DNA of 64,000 nucleotides from assembly GCF_022654015.1 (NCBI RefSeq), contig NZ_CP073063.1:1984001-2048000 (forward strand). The letters run 5' to 3'. Both the position numbers and the translations under genes were made by a program. Each line of letters begins with the position of its first letter. Positions within the stretch are counted from its first letter, which is position 1. Positions 22,964-33,172 of this stretch are shown here, one piece after another. The notes below the pieces were generated by a model that saw nothing but the letters and a program-made list of their open reading frames with translations, was not told where the DNA came from and searched no databases. This DNA is from Brevundimonas diminuta. GTDB lineage: Bacteria > Pseudomonadota > Alphaproteobacteria > Caulobacterales > Caulobacteraceae.

Positions 22964-22969
22964 GACGAG

Positions 22970-23803
22970 CTAGGTCGCCAAGGCCTTCCATTGCTCGAAC
23001 AAGGCCTTTGGCAAAACGTCATAGAGGTCGTCCGAGGTCAGTCCGGGACCAAAGCGTTCTGCGGCGTCGGAATGGAGCCAGACCGCGGCGCAAGCGGCAT
23101 CGAAGCTGTCCATGCGCTGGGCGGCCAATCCGCCGATCATGCCGGCCAGGACGTCGCCGGTTCCGGCCGTCGCCAGCCAAGGCGAGCCGTTCTCGTTTCG
23201 GCGGATACGGCCGTCAGGCGATGCGATCAGCGTCTGGGCGCCCTTCAAAACGATCGTCGCCTGGGCCGCTCGCGCCGCATCTTGAACAGCCGTTTCGCGG
23301 CCTTGCGCAAGGAGGCCTGGGAACAGTCGTTCAAACTCGCCTTCGTGGGGCGTCAGGATATCGTCGCGATCCAATACGGCGAACAGTTCGGCCGTTCGAC
23401 CTTTGAAGACCGACAGACCATCGGCGTCGATCACCAGAACGGCGCCGGTGGAACCCAGCGCCTGAATATTTGCGATCGTCGCATCGTCCAGGCCTGCGGC
23501 CGGCCCGATCACGACGGCGTCGCTGCCGGCGGCTTCCCGACTTAAGTTTTCGGGTGAAGAAAAAGGCGTCAGCATAACCGCCTGCACAGCCGGCGCGATC
23601 ACCGACGCCGCGTCGGGCGGACAAAGGATTCGCACGACCCCAGCGCCCATCCTGAGACCCGCATGGGCTGCAAGCCGCGCGGCGCCGGTGTGATGCGCCT
23701 TTCCGGAAACGACCGCCAAACGACCACGCGCATGCTTGTGCGTTTCCGCGCTCGGCCAAGGCAGAAAATTGCGCCAGATCGCCGGGTCGTTGGTTTCTAT
23801 CAT
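22970..23803 (-). CDS. nnrD: ADP/ATP-dependent NAD(P)H-hydrate dehydratase
   Basis: Repairs hydrated NADH and NADPH using a nucleotide triphosphate or diphosphate. The 277-residue protein is the C-terminal YjeF-type (carbohydrate-kinase-like) domain alone: GRLAVVSGKAHHTGAARLAA near the start, VVIGPAAGL in the middle, DILTPHEGEFERLF, TIVLKGAQTLIASP, and the phosphate-binding NENGSPWLATAGTGDVLAGM. The epimerase domain found fused in many bacteria is absent. ATG 23803 is the natural start; the open frame extends far upstream, but that part is antisense to glnB and glnA. It is divergent from glnB. Confidence 0.9.
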   Translation of the reverse strand: MIETNDPAIWRNFLPWPSAETHKHARGRLAVVSGKAHHTGAARLAAHAGLRMGAGVVRILCPPDAASVIAPAVQAVMLTPFSSPENLSREAAGSDAVVIGPAAGLDDATIANIQALGSTGAVLVIDADGLSVFKGRTAELFAVLDRDDILTPHEGEFERLFPGLLAQGRETAVQDAARAAQATIVLKGAQTLIASPDGRIRRNENGSPWLATAGTGDVLAGMIGGLAAQRMDSFDAACAAVWLHSDAAERFGPGLTSDDLYDVLPKALFEQWKALAT

Positions 23804-23851
23804 CCGCGTTCCGATTATCCTTCGCCAGCCTGCGAAAATCGCTTGCTTTGA

Positions 23852-24256
<405 letters not shown>

Positions 24257-24337
24257 CCTGACTACCCTCCCCGGCCCTCGGCCCTCGGGTCGCTGTCCGG
24301 TCTCCTCCCCAAACGACAAGAACAGGACTTTTCGAGA

Positions 24338-25744
24338 ATGAGCGCCAGCAAGATCCTCAAAGAGATCAAGGATGAGGAGGTCCAATATGTGGACGTCCGC
24401 TTCACCGACACGCGCGGCCGTCTGCAGCACGTCACCTTCGACGTCGATCTGGTCGACGAGGACTTCCTGAACGAAGGCACGATGTTCGACGGCTCGTCCA
24501 TCGCCGGCTGGAAGGCCATCAACGAGTCCGACATGCTGCTGAAGCCGGACCTGACCACGGCCTATATCGATCCCTTCTATCAGCAGAAGACGATGTTCCT
24601 GTTCTGCGACGTGCTGAACCCGGACACCGGCGAGCCCTACAACCGCGACAGCCGCTCGATGGCCAAGAAGGCGCTGTCCTATGTCCAGTCGTCGGGCGTG
24701 GGCGACCAAGTCTTCTTCGGACCGGAAGCCGAGTTCTTCATCTTCGACGACGTGCGCTGGTCTACCCAACCGCACGACACCGGCTACAGCTACGATTCGA
24801 CCGAGCTGCCCGCCAACACCGGCGCCGAATATTCCGAGGGCAATATGGGCCATCGCCCTGGGCCCAAGGGCGGCTATTTCCCCGTCAATCCAGTCGATTC
24901 CGGCCAGGATCTACGCGGCGAAATGCTGGGCGTCATGCGCGATCTGGGCCTTCAGCCCGAGAAGCACCACCATGAGGTGGCTCCGGCTCAGCACGAGCTG
25001 GGCCTGAAGTTCTCGGACCTGCTGACCATGGCCGACCGCCTGCAGCTTTATAAGTACGTGATCCACAATGTGGCCCACGCCTACGGCAAGTCGGCGACCT
25101 TCATGGCCAAGCCCATGTTCGCCGACAATGGCTCGGGCATGCACGTCCACATGTCGATCTGGAAGGACGGCAAGCCTCAGTTCGCCGGCGACCAGTACGC
25201 CGGTCTGTCGCAGGAATGTCTGTGGTACATCGGCGGCATCATCAAACACGCCAAGGCCATCAACGCCTTCGCCAACTCGACCACCAACAGTTACAAGCGT
25301 CTGGTTCCCGGATATGAAGCCCCGGTGAAGCTGGCCTATTCGGCCCGCAACCGCTCGGCCTCGATCCGTATCCCGCACGTCTCCTCGCCCAAGGCGAAGC
25401 GTCTGGAAGCTCGCTTCCCCGATCCGATGGGCAACCCCTATCTGACCTTCGTCGCCCTGCTCATGGCCGGTCTGGACGGCATCGAGAACCGTATCGATCC
25501 GGGCGCGCCCGCCGACAAGAACCTGTACGATCTGCCGCCGGAAGAGCGCGGCTCGATCCCCGAGGTCTGCGGCTCGCTGCGTGAAGCGCTGGAGAACCTA
25601 GATAAGGACCGCGCCTTCCTCAAGAAGGGCGGCGTCATGGATGACGACTTCATCGACAGCTATATCGAGCTGAAGATGGAAGAGGTGATGCGTCTGCAAC
25701 TGCATCCACACCCGGTCGAGTTCGACATGTACTACAGCTGCTGA
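24338..25744 (+). CDS. glnA: Glutamine synthetase type I
   Basis: Makes glutamine from glutamate, ammonia and ATP; a 468-residue dodecameric GSI subunit of standard length. Visible blocks: [10 protein letters not shown], the [12 protein letters not shown] metal-binding region, [20 protein letters not shown] followed by [10 protein letters not shown], and the [20 protein letters not shown] substrate region. The adenylylation-site Tyr falls in NLYDLPPEE near residue 396. It follows glnB and is closed by a strong terminator 22 bases after the stop. Confidence 0.97.
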   Translation: MSASKILKEIKDEEVQYVDVRFTDTRGRLQHVTFDVDLVDEDFLNEGTMFDGSSIAGWKAINESDMLLKPDLTTAYIDPFYQQKTMFLFCDVLNPDTGEPYNRDSRSMAKKALSYVQSSGVGDQVFFGPEAEFFIFDDVRWSTQPHDTGYSYDSTELPANTGAEYSEGNMGHRPGPKGGYFPVNPVDSGQDLRGEMLGVMRDLGLQPEKHHHEVAPAQHELGLKFSDLLTMADRLQLYKYVIHNVAHAYGKSATFMAKPMFADNGSGMHVHMSIWKDGKPQFAGDQYAGLSQECLWYIGGIIKHAKAINAFANSTTNSYKRLVPGYEAPVKLAYSARNRSASIRIPHVSSPKAKRLEARFPDPMGNPYLTFVALLMAGLDGIENRIDPGAPADKNLYDLPPEERGSIPEVCGSLREALENLDKDRAFLKKGGVMDDDFIDSYIELKMEEVMRLQLHPHPVEFDMYYSC

Positions 25745-25765
25745 TCATCTGATCGCAGCCAAGAC

Positions 25766-25798
25766 AAAGGGCCGGGGATCGCTCCCCGGCCCTTTTTT
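25766..25798 (+). terminator. Rho-independent terminator of glnBA
   Basis: AAAGGGCCGGGGA (25766-25778) pairs perfectly with TCCCCGGCCCTTT (25783-25795) around a four-base loop TCGC, followed by a run of T. It lies between glnA and the convergent tatC and could serve both directions. Confidence 0.95.
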
Positions 25799-25843
25799 GC
25801 GTGGCTTGACTGCTTCGAGCAGCGATCGACACACCGACGCGGG

Positions 25844-26734
25844 CTAAGCGATCTCGGCTTCCATATCGTCCGCCTTCTTACGGCGCAGCTCGATCAGTCG
25901 CACGCACCAGATTGAAATCTCGTAGAGAATGACCAACGGCACGGCCAACATCAGTTGGCTGATCGGATCGGGCGGCGTGACGACCGCCGCGACTACGACC
26001 ACAGCCACGATGGCGTAGCGACGACCGGCGGCCATGACCTTGGAACTGATCAGACCGGCGAGGCCCAGCAGCGTGGTCACGACAGGCAGTTGGAAGCAAA
26101 GGCCGAAGGCGAGCAGTAGCGAGGTGACAAGGCTGAGATAGTCGGAAATCTTCGTCGTCTGCGCCACGGATATGCCGTCGGTGGCGACCTGCTGGCTCAG
26201 CGAGAACAGCATCACGAACGGCAGCATGACGTAATAGACCAGCGCCCCGCCTAGGCAGAACATCACAGGCGCGGCGATCAGGAACGGCAGAAACGCTCCG
26301 CGTTCGTTGCGATAGAGGCCCGGCGCGACGAACCGGTACATCTGCCACGCCATGACCGGGAAGGTCAGGACCGCCGCGCCGAAGGCGGCGATCTTCATCT
26401 TGGTGAATAACTGTTCCAGCGGGGCCGTGGCGATCAGCTGCACAACGGCGGCGCTGCCTGGCGGATAGGGTTTGATCCCCGTCATCACCGCGATCAGTTC
26501 GATGGGATTGGCGTGACCGCCTGTCGCCAGAGCGGCGGCATGAATAGCGACGGCGGCCTGATACGGCTTGATCAGCGCAATCTGGATCTGATTGGCGAAG
26601 GCGAAGCAGAGGATGAAGGCCAAGAAGAAGGCCACGACGCAGATCAGCAGCCGCCCGCGCAGCTCGATCAAGTGATCCATCAGGGGCGCGCGCGACGCCT
26701 CGATCTCGGCCTCGTCACGATCGGAAGGCGTCAC
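25844..26734 (-). CDS. tatC: Sec-independent protein translocase TatC
   Basis: The multi-spanning core receptor for twin-arginine signal peptides. The 296-residue protein starts with the cytoplasmic APLMDHLIELRGRLLICVVA block, has six membrane segments, and keeps the family LTFPVMAWQMYRFVAPGLYRNE region and the PDPISQLMLAVP motif near the last helices. It is the third gene of the tatA-tatB-tatC series, overlapping tatB by four bases. The C-terminus has a basic cytoplasmic tail (RRKKADDMEAEIA). Confidence 0.96.
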   Translation of the reverse strand: MTPSDRDEAEIEASRAPLMDHLIELRGRLLICVVAFFLAFILCFAFANQIQIALIKPYQAAVAIHAAALATGGHANPIELIAVMTGIKPYPPGSAAVVQLIATAPLEQLFTKMKIAAFGAAVLTFPVMAWQMYRFVAPGLYRNERGAFLPFLIAAPVMFCLGGALVYYVMLPFVMLFSLSQQVATDGISVAQTTKISDYLSLVTSLLLAFGLCFQLPVVTTLLGLAGLISSKVMAAGRRYAIVAVVVVAAVVTPPDPISQLMLAVPLVILYEISIWCVRLIELRRKKADDMEAEIA

Positions 26735-27309
26735 AGGTCAACGGCTTTCTTGCGCGAGGTCTTGGGCTTGGCGGCTACAGGCTTGGTCTTGGCGGCAGGC
26801 GCGGCGGTTTTCGGTATGGTGGCTGAGCGAGGTTTGGCCGTCGCCGATCCGGAAGCACCCGCCCCCGTCTTTGCCTTGGGGGCCGTTCGTTTGGGTTTCG
26901 TCGCCGTGACAGGCTCAACAGGCGACGGCGTGTCCGGCCATTCGTTGGCCGCAGGCGTCATGACCGGAGCCTCCGGCTCGGGGGCAGGCAGGGCAGCCGC
27001 AGCAGTCGGCCCGGTCAATCCGGCGTTGATGTCCTTGAACGCGGCGTCCGCCTCGGCCCCCAAGGGATACATGGCCCCCTGCCCCGTCCGCAGCGCCTCG
27101 ACCTCCTTGCGCAGGTCGTCCAATTCGGACTGACGCGCCATCTCGTCGAAACTGGATCGGAACTCGTTGGCCATGGCGCGCGCCTTGGCCACCATCTGAC
27201 CGACGCGCCGCATCAGGACAGGCAAATCCTTTGGCCCCACGACAAGCAGGGCCACCAGACCGATCACAACCAATTCGAAACCCCCGATACCGGGGCCGAG
27301 CCCGCCCAT
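26731..27309 (-). CDS. tatB: Sec-independent protein translocase TatB
   Basis: Single-span partner of TatC in substrate recognition. The N-terminus GPGIGGFELVVIGLVALLVV with GPKDLPVLMRRVGQ is the TatB hallmark (Gly-Pro hinge after the helix). An amphipathic helix follows (ARAMANEFRSSFDEMARQ), then a long Ala/Pro/Lys-rich tail to residue 192, as is usual in alphaproteobacteria. It lies 23 bases after tatA and overlaps tatC. Confidence 0.95.
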   Translation of the reverse strand: MGGLGPGIGGFELVVIGLVALLVVGPKDLPVLMRRVGQMVAKARAMANEFRSSFDEMARQSELDDLRKEVEALRTGQGAMYPLGAEADAAFKDINAGLTGPTAAAALPAPEPEAPVMTPAANEWPDTPSPVEPVTATKPKRTAPKAKTGAGASGSATAKPRSATIPKTAAPAAKTKPVAAKPKTSRKKAVDL

Positions 27310-27332
27310 GCGTCAGCCCTTACAGACGACGA

Positions 27333-27551
27333 CTAGCGCTTCAGCTCTTCCTTTTCCGCCTCGGTGCGCGGCAGCGAGCTGACGCCGTCGTGCGGACCGT
27401 CCTTCTTGTCCTCGTCCTTCAGGCCATCCTTGAAGGCGCGGATGCCCTTGGCGGCGTCACCCATGATGCCCGACAGCTTGCCCCGGCCGCCGAACAGCAG
27501 CGCGATGACGACGATGACGATGGCCCAGTGCCAGATGCTCATGGAGCCCAT
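27333..27551 (-). CDS. tatA: Sec-independent protein translocase TatA
   Basis: A 72-residue pore-forming subunit. One membrane helix ([15 protein letters not shown]) is followed by the [20 protein letters not shown] amphipathic helix and an acidic-basic tail. The first Met (27551) gives MGSMSIW; the second Met three residues on is an equally possible start. It is the first gene of the tat series. Confidence 0.95.
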   Translation of the reverse strand: MGSMSIWHWAIVIVVIALLFGGRGKLSGIMGDAAKGIRAFKDGLKDEDKKDGPHDGVSSLPRTEAEKEELKR

Positions 27552-27661
27552 GGCTAATCTCCTCGCGGGGACCGGTCATCCAGTCCCATCCACTCTTATT
27601 CGACCTGCATATAGGCGCAGTGATGGCCCCGCGCCAAGGGAGGCTGTAGGTCTGCGCGACC

Positions 27662-28114
27662 ATGAGTCCCTCCGATCACGTCATCATCCACACCGACGGC
27701 GCCTGCAAGGGCAATCCCGGCCCCGGCGGCTGGGGCGCCGTGCTTCAGGCCGGCGGCGGTCACGAGAAGGAGTTGTGGGGCGGCGAGCCCAACACGACCA
27801 ACAACCGCATGGAGCTGATGGCCGCGATCATGGCGCTGGAAGCCCTGAAACGGCCGTGTAAGGTCGAACTGCATACCGACAGCAAATACGTCATGCAGGG
27901 AATCACTGAATGGATGCGCGGCTGGAAGGCGCGCGGCTGGCTGACGGCCGACAAGAAGCCGGTCAAGAACGCCGATCTATGGCAGCGGCTGGACGCGGCG
28001 CGCCTGCGTCACGACGTGAAATGGCGATGGGTAAAGGGTCATGCCGGCCACGAACTGAACGAACGCGCCGACCAACTGGCGAATCGCGGTGTCGCGGAAC
28101 TACCCCGGCGCTAG
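27662..28114 (+). CDS. rnhA: Ribonuclease HI
   Basis: Degrades the RNA strand of RNA-DNA hybrids. The 150-residue protein has the four catalytic carboxylates: Asp in [18 protein letters not shown], Glu in [10 protein letters not shown], Asp in LHTDSKYV and Asp in [10 protein letters not shown], with the metal-site His in KGHAGHE. It is divergent from tatA. Its stop shares the palindrome CTAG with the stop of the convergent MFS gene. Confidence 0.97.
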   Translation: MSPSDHVIIHTDGACKGNPGPGGWGAVLQAGGGHEKELWGGEPNTTNNRMELMAAIMALEALKRPCKVELHTDSKYVMQGITEWMRGWKARGWLTADKKPVKNADLWQRLDAARLRHDVKWRWVKGHAGHELNERADQLANRGVAELPRR

Positions 28115-29508
28115 ACCGCCTCGACCTCCTTATCCGGCTCGGCTGGACGTCGGCGGACGCGCGATCCGCTCATCACCGCGCCAAACAGGGCTGTAACGGC
28201 CGCGATCTGGAACCCATGACCGACCCCGTTGATCGGCGCGGCCGACAGCAAAAAGGCTACCACCACGGCGCCCAGGGATTGCCCCACGACACGCGCCATG
28301 CCCAGGGTTCCACCCGCTGCGCCGGCGCGATCTTTCGGAGCCTCCGACAACATGGCGCGATTGTTGGGCGACTGGAAAAATCCGAAGCCCGCGCCGCAAA
28401 GCGCCATGCGCCACACGATGTCGAAATGGGTCGAATCGGCCTTGAGGAAACTCAGCGCCATCAGGCCGCAGGCGAACAGGCTCAGGCCGATGGCCCCCAG
28501 CACGCCCGCCGAATAGCGATCGGAAAGATAGCCAGCCAACGGCGCAGCAATCATGGTCGCCAGTGGCCAAGGCGTCATCAGCAGGCCGGTCTCGACCGCT
28601 GTAAGTCCCAATGATCCCTGGAGAAAGAAGGGCAAGGCCACGAACGCCATCATCTGAGCGGTGAAGGATATGATCGATGTGGCGACCGACAGGCTGAACA
28701 TCGGTCGCGCCAGCAGGTCCAGCGGGATCAACGGCGAGGTCCGCGAGCGCTCGTGCCGAATCAGCAAAATCCCGGCTGCGAGCCCTGCCCCTGTCAGACC
28801 GAAGCCAAGAACGGCCGCCTCACCGTGCGCCAGCGATTGAAGGCCGGTGATCAGCAGGCCGAACGCCGCAGCGTTCAGCGCGGCTCCGACCCAGTTCAGC
28901 TTTCGCGGCTGAAGTTGGTTGTGTGGCAGGGTGAAACCCGCCAGCGACACCGCCAGCAGGCCGATCGGCACATTCAGCGCGAACAGCCAGCGCCAGTGTC
29001 CGACAGCCAAGATGGCGCTGGCGATGGTCGGCCCCGCGGCTGCCGCCAACGAAACGATCACCGCGTTGATCCCGACCGCACGACCCAGCAGTCGCTGCGG
29101 ATAGGTGTACCGGACCAAGGCTCCGTTGACGCTCATGATGCCTGCCGCTCCGAAGCCCTGAACAACGCGCGCGAGGCTGAGCGTCTCGATAGAGTTGGCG
29201 AACACACAGGCGATGGAGGCCAGGGTGAAGACGGCCAGACCGGCCTGCGACACACGGCGATAACCGACCATCTCGCCCAGCGACGCCAGTGGCAAAAGGG
29301 CGACCACGATGGCGATCTGATAGGCGTTGACGATCCAGATGGAGGCGGCCGAGGACGCCTGCAGATCCCGTGCGATCGACGGCAAGGCGACATTGGCGAT
29401 CGCGCCATCCAGAACAGCAAGCGTGATGCCCAGGCCGATGGACACAATGGCCCAATAGCGCCTGGGTGTCGGCAAACCGTCCGCGAGGGCGTTCTGCATG
29501 GCTCTCAT
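28111..29508 (-). CDS. MFS transporter, DHA2-like drug/proton antiporter
   Basis: A 465-residue efflux protein with 12-14 hydrophobic segments. The N-terminal block ([20 protein letters not shown]) is the motif D1 region of DHA-type exporters, with [11 protein letters not shown] as motif A and [13 protein letters not shown] as motif B. The [15 protein letters not shown] segment repeats motif A in the second half. The substrate cannot be told. No regulator is adjacent. It ends on the rnhA stop codon in a convergent arrangement. Confidence 0.88.
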   Translation of the reverse strand: MRAMQNALADGLPTPRRYWAIVSIGLGITLAVLDGAIANVALPSIARDLQASSAASIWIVNAYQIAIVVALLPLASLGEMVGYRRVSQAGLAVFTLASIACVFANSIETLSLARVVQGFGAAGIMSVNGALVRYTYPQRLLGRAVGINAVIVSLAAAAGPTIASAILAVGHWRWLFALNVPIGLLAVSLAGFTLPHNQLQPRKLNWVGAALNAAAFGLLITGLQSLAHGEAAVLGFGLTGAGLAAGILLIRHERSRTSPLIPLDLLARPMFSLSVATSIISFTAQMMAFVALPFFLQGSLGLTAVETGLLMTPWPLATMIAAPLAGYLSDRYSAGVLGAIGLSLFACGLMALSFLKADSTHFDIVWRMALCGAGFGFFQSPNNRAMLSEAPKDRAGAAGGTLGMARVVGQSLGAVVVAFLLSAAPINGVGHGFQIAAVTALFGAVMSGSRVRRRPAEPDKEVEAV

Positions 29509-29538
29509 GACTGATGAACGCCGATGCGACCGTTGCGT

Positions 29539-29997
29539 TCAGACGGGCGATTGCACCGTCAGCAAGGAGCCGTTCACGCGCATCACGACAACATCCTGTC
29601 CTTCGATCGGCGCCTCGCCAACGATCTCGGCCGGCCACTCGGCGCCGGAGATGAAGACACGACCGCGGCCCGAGACGAACGTCTCGACCACCCGCGCCCG
29701 CTGACCGACGAGACGGCTATCGCGATCGTTGATGTCGGGACCGTCGGGATTGGCTTTGGAGATCAGACGGCGGGACAGCAGGGTGGCGATGACGGTCAGA
29801 ACCGCGAAGACGGCGACCTCGCCCGGCAGCCCCAACCGCACGCCCGCCGCCGTCATGACCGCGACGACGCCGGCCGAAACAGCGGGCCACAGCAGCCATT
29901 CGGTCGAGAACATCGCCTCGACCGCCAGCAGCAGAACCCCGATCGCCAGCCAGATCCAGAACGGCTGGGCGACATAGAGATCAGCAAGCGACATCAT
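29539..29997 (-). CDS. NfeD-like membrane protein
   Basis: A 152-residue short-form NfeD protein: two or three membrane helices in the first 80 residues (FWIWLAIGVLLLAVEAMF, then LLWPAVSAGVVAVMTAAGV) and a C-terminal OB-fold domain (LVGQRARVVETFVSGRGRVF, then WPAEIVG). It lies 17 bases after a stomatin-type gene on the same strand. Such pairs occur throughout bacteria and work together in membrane quality control or microdomain organisation. Confidence 0.88.
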   Translation of the reverse strand: MMSLADLYVAQPFWIWLAIGVLLLAVEAMFSTEWLLWPAVSAGVVAVMTAAGVRLGLPGEVAVFAVLTVIATLLSRRLISKANPDGPDINDRDSRLVGQRARVVETFVSGRGRVFISGAEWPAEIVGEAPIEGQDVVVMRVNGSLLTVQSPV

Positions 29998-30014
29998 CGA
30001 TCAGCCTCCTTGGA

Positions 30015-31004
30015 TCAGGCCGAGGGTGGAACCGAGCCCCCGGCGGGGCGGCGGGGCGGCGCGGGCCGCACGGGCGGCGTCGCGGCCGAGTTCTGATCCT
30101 TGGCCAAGCTGACCATCTCGCCGATGCCGGCGATCGTGCCGACCAGAGCGCCCATTTCGGCGGGCACGATGACGGTGCGTTGCTGCGGGCTGCGCGCCAG
30201 TTCGGCGAAGGCTTCGACGTATTTCTGAGCCACAAAATAGTTGATGGCGTTGACGTCCCCGCGGGCGATGGCTTCCGACACCATGGCCGTGGCGCGGGCC
30301 TCAGCCTCGGCCTCGCGCTCGCGCGCCTCGGCGTCACGAAAGGCGGCTTCCTTGCGACCCTCGGCCTGAAGGATGGCGGCCTGTTTTGCGCCCTCGGCGC
30401 GTGCGATGGCTGCGGATTTCTCGCCGTCGGCCTCGGTGATGACGGCGCGACGTTCACGTTCGGCCTTCATCTGACGGGCCATGGCGTTGGTGATGTCGGT
30501 CGGCGGGGTCAGATCCTTGATCTCAATCCGATTGACCTTGACGCCCCACGGCTCGGTCGCGGCGTCGATGACGTGCAGCAGGCGCGTGTTGATGCTGTCG
30601 CGCTGGCTCAGCACCTCATCCAGTTCCATCGAACCGACCACGGTTCGCAGATTGGTCATGCACAGCTGCGAAATCGCATAGGGCAGATCGTCGACGCGAT
30701 AGGCGGCGCGGGCGGAGTCCATCACCTGAATGAAGACGATGCCGTCCACCTTCACCATGGCGTTGTCCTTGGTGATGACCTCCTGGGTCGGCACGTCCAG
30801 CACCTGTTCCATCATGTTCATGCGGCGGCCGACGCGTTCCACGAACGGGGTCAGGAAGCCGATGCCCGGACTCAGCGTCTTCGTGTATTTTCCGAAGCGT
30901 TCGACTGTGAACTCACGGCCTTGCGGCACGATCTTGATCACGCTGATCAACAGCACGATTGCCAGCAGCAGCACGACGCCGGCGAAGATGGTGGTCACGT
31001 CCAT
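30015..31004 (-). CDS. SPFH/Band 7 protein, stomatin/QmcA type
   Basis: A 329-residue protein with an N-terminal membrane anchor (TIFAGVVLLLAIVLLISV), the SPFH domain (VPQGREFTVERFGKYTKTLS, PGIGFLTPF, TKDNAMVKVDGIVF), and a long Ala/Glu-rich coiled coil with RQMKAERERRAVITEADGEK. The C-terminus is Pro-rich (PPVRPAPPRRPAGG). It forms an operon with the NfeD-like gene. Members oligomerise into large membrane-bound assemblies. Confidence 0.92.
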   Translation of the reverse strand: MDVTTIFAGVVLLLAIVLLISVIKIVPQGREFTVERFGKYTKTLSPGIGFLTPFVERVGRRMNMMEQVLDVPTQEVITKDNAMVKVDGIVFIQVMDSARAAYRVDDLPYAISQLCMTNLRTVVGSMELDEVLSQRDSINTRLLHVIDAATEPWGVKVNRIEIKDLTPPTDITNAMARQMKAERERRAVITEADGEKSAAIARAEGAKQAAILQAEGRKEAAFRDAEAREREAEAEARATAMVSEAIARGDVNAINYFVAQKYVEAFAELARSPQQRTVIVPAEMGALVGTIAGIGEMVSLAKDQNSAATPPVRPAPPRRPAGGSVPPSA

Positions 31005-31079
31005 TCAGATCCCTCCCTGACGCGGCAAGCCTACCCGCTGCGCGCGAGCGACGCCAGACAAACCGGGAGGACAGCCGCC

Positions 31080-32171
31080 TTAAAGGCCGCGCTTGGCTCG
31101 CCAGGCCGCCAAACGCACGCTGACGTCACGTTCGATGTCGCCGTAGAACAGGTTGTAGGGCACGATCTTGCGTCGGTCCGCCCAACTGCCGCCTGCCGTC
31201 AAAAAATCGGCGTCTGGCGCGCTATGCCACAACAGGCCGCCACGACATTCTGTGGAGATCAGCCGACCAGTGAGAGCCGGTCGGGCGCCCCATTCCAGGC
31301 CGGTCGCATTGGTCGCGCCGCTGTGCTGACGCGCCGCGGCACGCGGCTGGCTCGCAGCACCCGTGACCGGATTTACGCAGACGGGGTCAGTAGACAGGCT
31401 TACCAGATCGCCGCGATCGTCCCATTCCAGAGCGCGTCTCAGCTTGCGCCGCGCGCCTGGTTCGTCGCCGTCCTGCACCGACGCCCAAGCCACGATACAT
31501 CCCGTTTGATCGGCGGCGTCGCAGGGCGATATCGCCTGCCGGAACATCTCGCGCCCGACCAGGGTCTCGATCAGATAGCCGGCGACAAGCCTGTCCTTCA
31601 GCGCCGGATTGGCGCGGAGCTGGTCGCGAACCAGACGCGCCGTCAGTTCTCCGCCCTGTTCGACACCGGCGATCACGATGGGGCCAGAGGGATGCTGTTG
31701 CAGCCACAGCTCGAAAGCGGCCTTCACGTCCGCATAGGCGAAGGCGCGTGCTTCGCGCGCATCATCACGCAAGGTCAGGCGGGTGTAGAGGCTGGCTTGA
31801 CGATACAGCGGCGCGCTGACCCTGCCTTCCCGAGCGAAAGGCGACGCATAGTTGGGCAGCACGACGCGTCGCATATAGGCGTTGGCCCGCGCGTCGTCGA
31901 TCGGCCCATTCCACTCGGCCCCGCCATCGAAAGTGGTCGGCATGACGAAGAAGACCGCCGCCTGATTAAGCGCGCCCTGATCGATCAGCGCCCAGGAGGA
32001 TGTTTTTCGATAGTCGGGCGCGGGCGGCGGCTTGTAGGTTTGAAACGGCACCTGCGGGTCCAGACCTGCCCTCAGGATGTCGCCGCTCCAAACCGCGACG
32101 GCCGCCGTCAGCACGAAGACGGCGGCGAAGCCTGCATATCCGACCCATTGCCTGAAGGTCAGCCGACGCAT
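31080..32171 (-). CDS. DUF3089 protein, alpha/beta-hydrolase-like, with altered nucleophile motif
   Basis: A 363-residue protein with an N-terminal membrane anchor (about residues 12-30). The body matches DUF3089: AAVFFVMPTTFDGGAEWNGP, then NAYMRRVVLPNYASPFA, LYRQASLYT, and AYADVKAAFELWLQQH. Where lipase-like relatives have GHSQG, this protein has IVIAGVEQGGEL, so the usual serine position is Glu. It is the last gene after kdsA-hldE-hldD and its start overlaps the hldD stop by one base, so it may act on the cell envelope. Function unknown. Confidence 0.75.
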   Translation of the reverse strand: MRRLTFRQWVGYAGFAAVFVLTAAVAVWSGDILRAGLDPQVPFQTYKPPPAPDYRKTSSWALIDQGALNQAAVFFVMPTTFDGGAEWNGPIDDARANAYMRRVVLPNYASPFAREGRVSAPLYRQASLYTRLTLRDDAREARAFAYADVKAAFELWLQQHPSGPIVIAGVEQGGELTARLVRDQLRANPALKDRLVAGYLIETLVGREMFRQAISPCDAADQTGCIVAWASVQDGDEPGARRKLRRALEWDDRGDLVSLSTDPVCVNPVTGAASQPRAAARQHSGATNATGLEWGARPALTGRLISTECRGGLLWHSAPDADFLTAGGSWADRRKIVPYNLFYGDIERDVSVRLAAWRAKRGL

Positions 32172-33172
32172 CAGCGGTACGGATCAGCCGTGGCGAGGAA
32201 GTCCTGCACGTAGCGCCGCACGCCCTCTTCCAGCGGCGTGGATTGACCCTCGAAGCCTGCGGCGCGGATGCGATCCATGCGGGCTTCGGTGAAGTATTGG
32301 TAGCGGTCGCGGATCGACAGGGGCGTATCGACATAGTCGATGGAGGGCGTCTTGCCGGCGGCGTCAAACGTTGCGCGCGCAAGATCGGCGAACGACCGCG
32401 CCTGCCCCGAGCCGGCGTTGAAGATGCCCGAGACCTGCGGCGACTGGAGCAAAAACTCGATGATATCGACCACATCGTCGACATAGACAAAGTCGCGCAT
32501 CTGGCCGCCGTCCGCATAGTTCGGATTGTGCGACCGAAACAAAGTCACGGTCTCGCCTGCGGCGACCTTGGGCCAGATTTGAGCTACGACCGATTTCATT
32601 CCGCCCTTGTGACCTTCGTTCGGGCCATAGACGTTGAAGAATTTCAGCCCTGCCCACTGGGGCGGCGCCTGCCCCCGATCCGCCTGCCGAACAGCATACT
32701 GGTCAAACAGCATCTTCGAATAGCCATAGGCATTTAGAGGGCGAAGCTGCGACAATGAGTCTGCATCGTCATCGTCGTTGAAGCCCGTCTCTCCGTCGCC
32801 ATAGGTCGCAGCGGAAGACGCGTAAATCATCCGCGAGCCCCGGATTGAGCACCAGTCCCACAGGTCGCGGGATAGGATGAAGTTGGTCCGCAGAATCAGG
32901 TCGGCGTCCGGCTCGGTCGTTGAAGAGATCGCCCCCATATGCACCACGGCCTCAATCCGCTCGGCGTGGCGCTCCAGCTGCTCGAACAGTTCTTCCGGCG
33001 ACCAGAAGTCGGCGATTGCGTGCTTGGCCAGGTTCTTCCACTTGGCCAGGTCGGCCGTCTCCAGCCGATCGCAGACTACCACATCATAGGCGGTCTCCGC
33101 CGTCAGCCGCGCGACGATGTTTGAACCGATGAAACCGGCGCCGCCGGTCACGACGATCATTCTCGGCGTCAC
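32171..33172 (-). CDS. hldD: ADP-L-glycero-D-manno-heptose 6-epimerase
   Basis: Last step in making the ADP-heptose used in lipopolysaccharide inner core. The 333-residue short-chain dehydrogenase-like epimerase has the nucleotide-binding VVTGGAGFIGSNIVARL, catalytic region IYASSAATYGDGE with the Tyr-x3-Lys in NAYGYSKMLFDQY, and a C-terminal half with GLKFFNVYGPNEGHKG and RDFVYVDDVVDI. Its start overlaps the hldE stop (ATGA). Confidence 0.95.
   Translation of the reverse strand: MTPRMIVVTGGAGFIGSNIVARLTAETAYDVVVCDRLETADLAKWKNLAKHAIADFWSPEELFEQLERHAERIEAVVHMGAISSTTEPDADLILRTNFILSRDLWDWCSIRGSRMIYASSAATYGDGETGFNDDDDADSLSQLRPLNAYGYSKMLFDQYAVRQADRGQAPPQWAGLKFFNVYGPNEGHKGGMKSVVAQIWPKVAAGETVTLFRSHNPNYADGGQMRDFVYVDDVVDIIEFLLQSPQVSGIFNAGSGQARSFADLARATFDAAGKTPSIDYVDTPLSIRDRYQYFTEARMDRIRAAGFEGQSTPLEEGVRRYVQDFLATADPYR

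Larger units (their letters stand above)
22370..22969. other. 600-bp region without an accepted gene
   Basis: Upstream region of the sigma-factor gene. It holds an isolated palindrome like the array repeats (22691-22709), a perfect inverted repeat GCAACG-N5-CGTTGC at 22811-22827, and an A+T-rich stretch around 22875-22900. In the right part a plus-strand frame without a start codon (22703-22963) reads protein-like. The left part shows nothing recognisable. Confidence 0.5.

Noticed and set aside
30180..32213. 677-codon plus-strand frame
   Set aside because: Antisense to the stomatin-type and DUF3089 genes; its composition (His, Gln, Arg rich) is that of a mirror of GC-rich coding DNA.
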